Below are positions 7,873 to 9,741 of a DNA stretch of 9,741 nt, in pieces. This DNA is from Phascolarctobacterium sp. (GTDB taxonomy: Bacteria > Bacillota > Negativicutes > Acidaminococcales > Acidaminococcaceae): contig DXVZ01000186.1 in assembly GCA_019417125.1 (NCBI GenBank), positions 1 through 9,741 on the forward strand, written 5' to 3'. The notes under the pieces were generated by a model, which saw only the letters and a list, made by a program, of their open reading frames with translations, had not been told where the DNA came from and did not search any database. The translations under genes were made by a program, and so were the position numbers. Position 1 is the first letter of the stretch. Each line of letters opens with the position of its first letter.

Positions 7873-7901
7873 ATTATACATTAAAGTGAGTTTAAAAACA
7901 A
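7873..7901 (-). promoter_or_regulatory. Promoter of the rnjA-ftsK-rodZ-ygiQ operon (sigma-A type)
   Basis: On the minus strand a weak -35 TTGTTT (7901-7896), a 17-base spacer and a perfect -10 TATAAT (7878-7873). The predicted start is near 7866, giving a leader of about 80 bases. It lies downstream of the rny terminator, so the five-gene run has its own promoter. The -35 overlaps an inverted repeat described separately. Confidence 0.75.
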
Positions 7902-7918
7902 ATGTTTCCATTTGGAAA
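7899..7918. repeat. Two overlapping inverted repeats at the rnjA -35 region
   Basis: CAAATG (7899-7904), TTTC, CATTTG (7909-7914) is one perfect 6+6 inverted repeat. TTTCCA (7905-7910), TT, TGGAAA (7913-7918) is a second. They share their central bases, and the first overlaps the -35 box. This could be an operator or a coincidence of AT-rich sequence. No known binding-site consensus was recognised. Confidence 0.4.
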
Positions 7919-7959
7919 ACCATCAATTTTGTAAATATTTCGTGAAAGAATCTTTATGT

Positions 7960-7992
7960 AAAACAAAAACGCCCCCATAACAGGCTGCGTTT
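7960..7992 (-). terminator. Rho-independent terminator of rny
   Basis: On the minus strand AAACGC (7992-7987) pairs with GCGTTT (7972-7967). Inside, CC (7984-7983) faces a run of five G's, leaving a short internal loop and a small apical loop. The stem runs directly into a U-rich tract TTTTTGTTTT (7969-7960). It lies about 65 bases after the rny stop and before the rnjA promoter, as expected for the end of the rny transcript. The other strand lacks a T-tract, so it is one-directional. Confidence 0.7.
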
Positions 7993-7995
7993 ACA

Positions 7996-8013
7996 GAAAT
8001 TTTGGCAAATTTC
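7996..8013. repeat. Perfect 7-bp inverted repeat in the rny 3' untranslated region
   Basis: GAAATTT (7996-8002), a 4-base loop, then AAATTTC (8007-8013). It would fold in the rny 3' end just ahead of the terminator stem. It could buffer the transcript's 3' end, or be chance in AT-rich DNA. Confidence 0.35.
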
Positions 8014-8056
8014 CGAAGTTCAGCCCGCAACAGGAGCGCCTTTAAAATATTCAAAA

Positions 8057-9601
8057 TTATTTAGCGTAGTCAACTGCACGCGTTTCGCGGATAATAACAA
8101 CCTTAATCTGACCGGGATATTCCATTTCGGCTTCAATTTTTTTAGCTACATCACGTGCCAGAAGGACAGCCGATGCGTCATCGATCTGCTCCGGCTTAAC
8201 CATGATGCGGATTTCCCTGCCTGCCTGTACCGCATAACATTTTTCAACGCCATCAAACGATTCTGAAATTTCTTCCAATCGGGTCAATCGTTTCAAATAG
8301 CTTTCCAAAGTTTCCCTGCGTGCACCGGGGCGTGCTGCCGAAACAGCGTCACAGGCAGAAATAAGCACTGCTTCAACGCTTTTCGGTTCGGTATCGCCAT
8401 GGTGTGCAGCGATAGCATTGATAACAAGATCCGATTCACGGTATTTTTTGGCAATTTCTACACCGAGTTCAACATGGGAACCTTCAACCTCGTGGTCAAC
8501 AGCTTTGCCAATATCGTGCAGAAGGCCTGCACGTTTGGCAAGATTTACGTCAACACCGAGCTCGGAAGCCATAATGCTTGCCAGATGAGCAACCTCTACC
8601 GAATGATTCAATACGTTCTGCCCATAGCTGGTACGGTATTTTAAGCGTCCCAAAAGTTTAACCATTTCAGGATGCAAACCATGTACACCAACCGAGAACA
8701 TAGCCTGTTCTCCGGCTTCCTTAATTCTCTGTTCTACTTCTTTCTGTGCTTTTTCTACCATTTCTTCAATGCGGGACGGATGGATACGGCCGTCATTGAT
8801 GAGTTTTTCAAGAGCTATACGTGCAACTTCACGCCTTACAGGGTCAAACCCGGAAATAATAACTGCTTCCGGAGTATCGTCTATAATAAGATCTATGCCT
8901 GTCAGTGTTTCCAAAGTTCTGATATTTCTGCCTTCACGGCCGATGATGCGGCCTTTCATTTCATCATTCGGCAGTGCTACAACAGAAACCGTGGTTTCGG
9001 CAACATGGTCCGCAGCACAGCGCTGAATAGCAAGCGAGATAATTTCGCGGGCTTTTCTGTCCGCTTCGTCTTTAGCCTGCTGTTCCAGCTCTTTAATCAT
9101 CATTGCGGATTCGTGCTTAACTTCTTCTTCTACAGACATCAGCAATTCTTTTTTTGCATCTTCGGTTGATAAACCGGACAATCTCTCCAGTTCACCCAAT
9201 TGTTTTTGGTATAACTCGTCTACCTTGGCCTGGCTTTCATTAAGTTTATTTTCTTTTAAAGCCAGATGCTCCTCTTTTTTCTCAAAAGAATCAATCTTTC
9301 TGTCAAGGTTTTCTTCTTTTTGCAGAAGCCTGCGTTCCTGACGCTGCAAATCGCTGCGGCGTTCTTTATTTTCGCGCTCCATTTCGCTGCGCATACGGTG
9401 GATTTCTTCTTTAGCCTCCATAAGCGCTTCTTTGCGTTTGGTTTCACCGGCCTGTTCCGCATCCTGAATGATACGGATAGCAGTTTCTTCGGCGGTAGCA
9501 ATTTTGCTTTCGGCAACATTTTTGCGGACAAAATAACCCACAATGCCGCCTGCCGCGCCTGCACCGGCTATTGTAATGAACAACTCTAAAATGGTACTCA
9601 C
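8057..9601 (-). CDS. rny: Ribonuclease Y (membrane-anchored endoribonuclease)
   Basis: The 514-residue protein has the normal RNase Y length and plan. Residues about 5-24 are a Gly/Ala-rich membrane anchor ending at 'GYFVRK'; about 28-195 is a highly charged coiled coil ('RRLLQKEENLDRK'); a KH RNA-binding domain covers about 210-270 with 'GRIIGREGRNIRT' at 217-229; an HD phosphohydrolase domain follows with His333, His362-Asp363 ('LLHDIGKAVDHE') and 'AAHHGD' at about 398-403. In Bacillota it starts mRNA decay by cutting inside transcripts at the membrane, working with RNase J. The gene has its own promoter, leader and terminator. The listed start is GTG 9601, but its G is also the last G of the AAGGAGG ribosome site, leaving no spacing. 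An in-frame ATT at 9592 would sit 8 bases from that site and give 511 residues. The true start is therefore open; the product is certain. Confidence 0.95.
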   Translation of the reverse strand: MSTILELFITIAGAGAAGGIVGYFVRKNVAESKIATAEETAIRIIQDAEQAGETKRKEALMEAKEEIHRMRSEMERENKERRSDLQRQERRLLQKEENLDRKIDSFEKKEEHLALKENKLNESQAKVDELYQKQLGELERLSGLSTEDAKKELLMSVEEEVKHESAMMIKELEQQAKDEADRKAREIISLAIQRCAADHVAETTVSVVALPNDEMKGRIIGREGRNIRTLETLTGIDLIIDDTPEAVIISGFDPVRREVARIALEKLINDGRIHPSRIEEMVEKAQKEVEQRIKEAGEQAMFSVGVHGLHPEMVKLLGRLKYRTSYGQNVLNHSVEVAHLASIMASELGVDVNLAKRAGLLHDIGKAVDHEVEGSHVELGVEIAKKYRESDLVINAIAAHHGDTEPKSVEAVLISACDAVSAARPGARRETLESYLKRLTRLEEISESFDGVEKCYAVQAGREIRIMVKPEQIDDASAVLLARDVAKKIEAEMEYPGQIKVVIIRETRAVDYAK

Positions 9602-9607
9602 CTCCTT
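9598..9607 (-). promoter_or_regulatory. rny Shine-Dalgarno with full anti-16S match
   Basis: AAGGAGGTGA (9607-9598) matches the 16S rRNA 3' end over ten bases. It overlaps the GTG (9601-9599) that opens the longest rny frame, so ordinary initiation at that GTG is sterically doubtful. The next possible in-frame starts are ATT 9592 (8 bases away) and TTG 9583 (17 bases away). Confidence 0.85.
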
Positions 9608-9618
9608 AATAAAATTCT

Positions 9619-9649
9619 AAAAAAAATGAGGCAACTTGCCAGTCGCCTC
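9619..9649 (-). terminator. Intrinsic terminator in the rny leader (candidate attenuator)
   Basis: On the minus strand GAGGCGACT (9649-9641), loop GGCA, AGTTGCCTC (9636-9628) gives a 9-bp stem including one G-U pair, then one A and eight T's (9626-9619). The G-U pair would be an A-C mismatch on the other strand, so the signal points along rny transcription. It lies after the predicted rny promoter and only 11 bases before the Shine-Dalgarno. It either ends an upstream transcript or, because it follows the promoter, attenuates rny. Confidence 0.85.
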
Positions 9650-9676
9650 GTGGTTAATTTTGAATCTCTTAACACG
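9649..9676 (-). promoter_or_regulatory. Second hairpin in the rny leader, abutting the terminator
   Basis: On the minus strand CGTGTTAA (9676-9669) pairs with TTAAC-CACG (9657-9649) as 8 bp with one bulged C and an 11-base loop. It begins about 7 bases after the predicted transcription start and shares a single base, G9649, with the terminator stem, so the two could stack end to end. A role as protein-binding or 5'-protecting structure is inference. Confidence 0.45.
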
Positions 9677-9689
9677 ATTGGATAATATA

Positions 9690-9718
9690 ATTTTAAATGG
9701 AATTTAACTAAAAGTCAA
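9690..9718 (-). promoter_or_regulatory. rny promoter (sigma-A type)
   Basis: On the minus strand -35 TTGACT (9718-9713), exactly 17 bases of spacer, and -10 TAAAAT (9695-9690), five of six matches in each box. The predicted start is near 9683, giving a leader of about 80 bases before rny. The rest of the window upstream (9719-9741) shows no readable gene end. Confidence 0.75.
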
Positions 9719-9741
9719 GTTTGTATCAGTAATCGTAATTA

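Noticed and set aside
7945..7955. Short inverted repeat AAAGA-A-TCTTT upstream of the rnjA promoter
   Set aside because: Five base pairs with a one-base centre in AT-rich DNA is expected by chance and does not align with the promoter.
7787..8056. Whether the 270-base rny-rnjA gap hides a small gene or riboswitch
   Set aside because: I see only the rny terminator, palindromes, a promoter and a leader stem. No open frame with a ribosome site and no known riboswitch core was recognised.

Overview
The window is a stretch of chromosomal housekeeping genes from a low-to-moderate GC member of the Bacillota (Firmicutes). The evidence is an RNase Y with a full KH and HD core, an RNase J, an FtsK/SpoIIIE translocase followed directly by a RodZ-type protein, strong AGGAGG ribosome sites, and sigma-A-like promoters. 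A Negativicutes-like anaerobe is a reasonable guess from the gene combination, but this is not proven from sequence alone. All six genes lie on the minus strand. I see no mobile elements, CRISPR arrays, tRNA or rRNA.

Reading in the direction of transcription (from high to low coordinates), the window opens with a short regulatory leader (9741-9602). It holds a strong promoter, a tandem hairpin ending in an intrinsic terminator, and a perfect Shine-Dalgarno, followed by rny (RNase Y). Next is a 270-base gap (8056-7787) with the rny terminator, palindromes, a second promoter, and a hairpin placed at the predicted 5' end of the next transcript. A tightly packed five-gene run follows: rnjA (RNase J, TTG start), ftsK/spoIIIE (TTG start), rodZ-like, a YgiQ-family radical SAM protein, and an extracellular solute-binding lipoprotein cut by the left edge. 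Gaps inside this run are about 28, 14, 21 and 9 bases, so it is probably one transcript.

Functionally the window joins two membrane- or degradosome-associated ribonucleases that initiate mRNA decay in this phylum (endonuclease Y, and 5'-exo/endonuclease J) with a DNA translocase for chromosome segregation and a cell-shape protein. Related clusters (rnjB, spoIIIE and rodZ, with rny nearby) are known in Bacillus. The most interesting parts are non-coding: both ribonuclease genes carry leader structures suited to self-control. The rny leader has a terminator between promoter and gene and a start codon that abuts its own Shine-Dalgarno. The rnjA transcript appears to begin with a 5'-terminal stem. 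These are inferences from sequence, and none of the genes themselves is novel.
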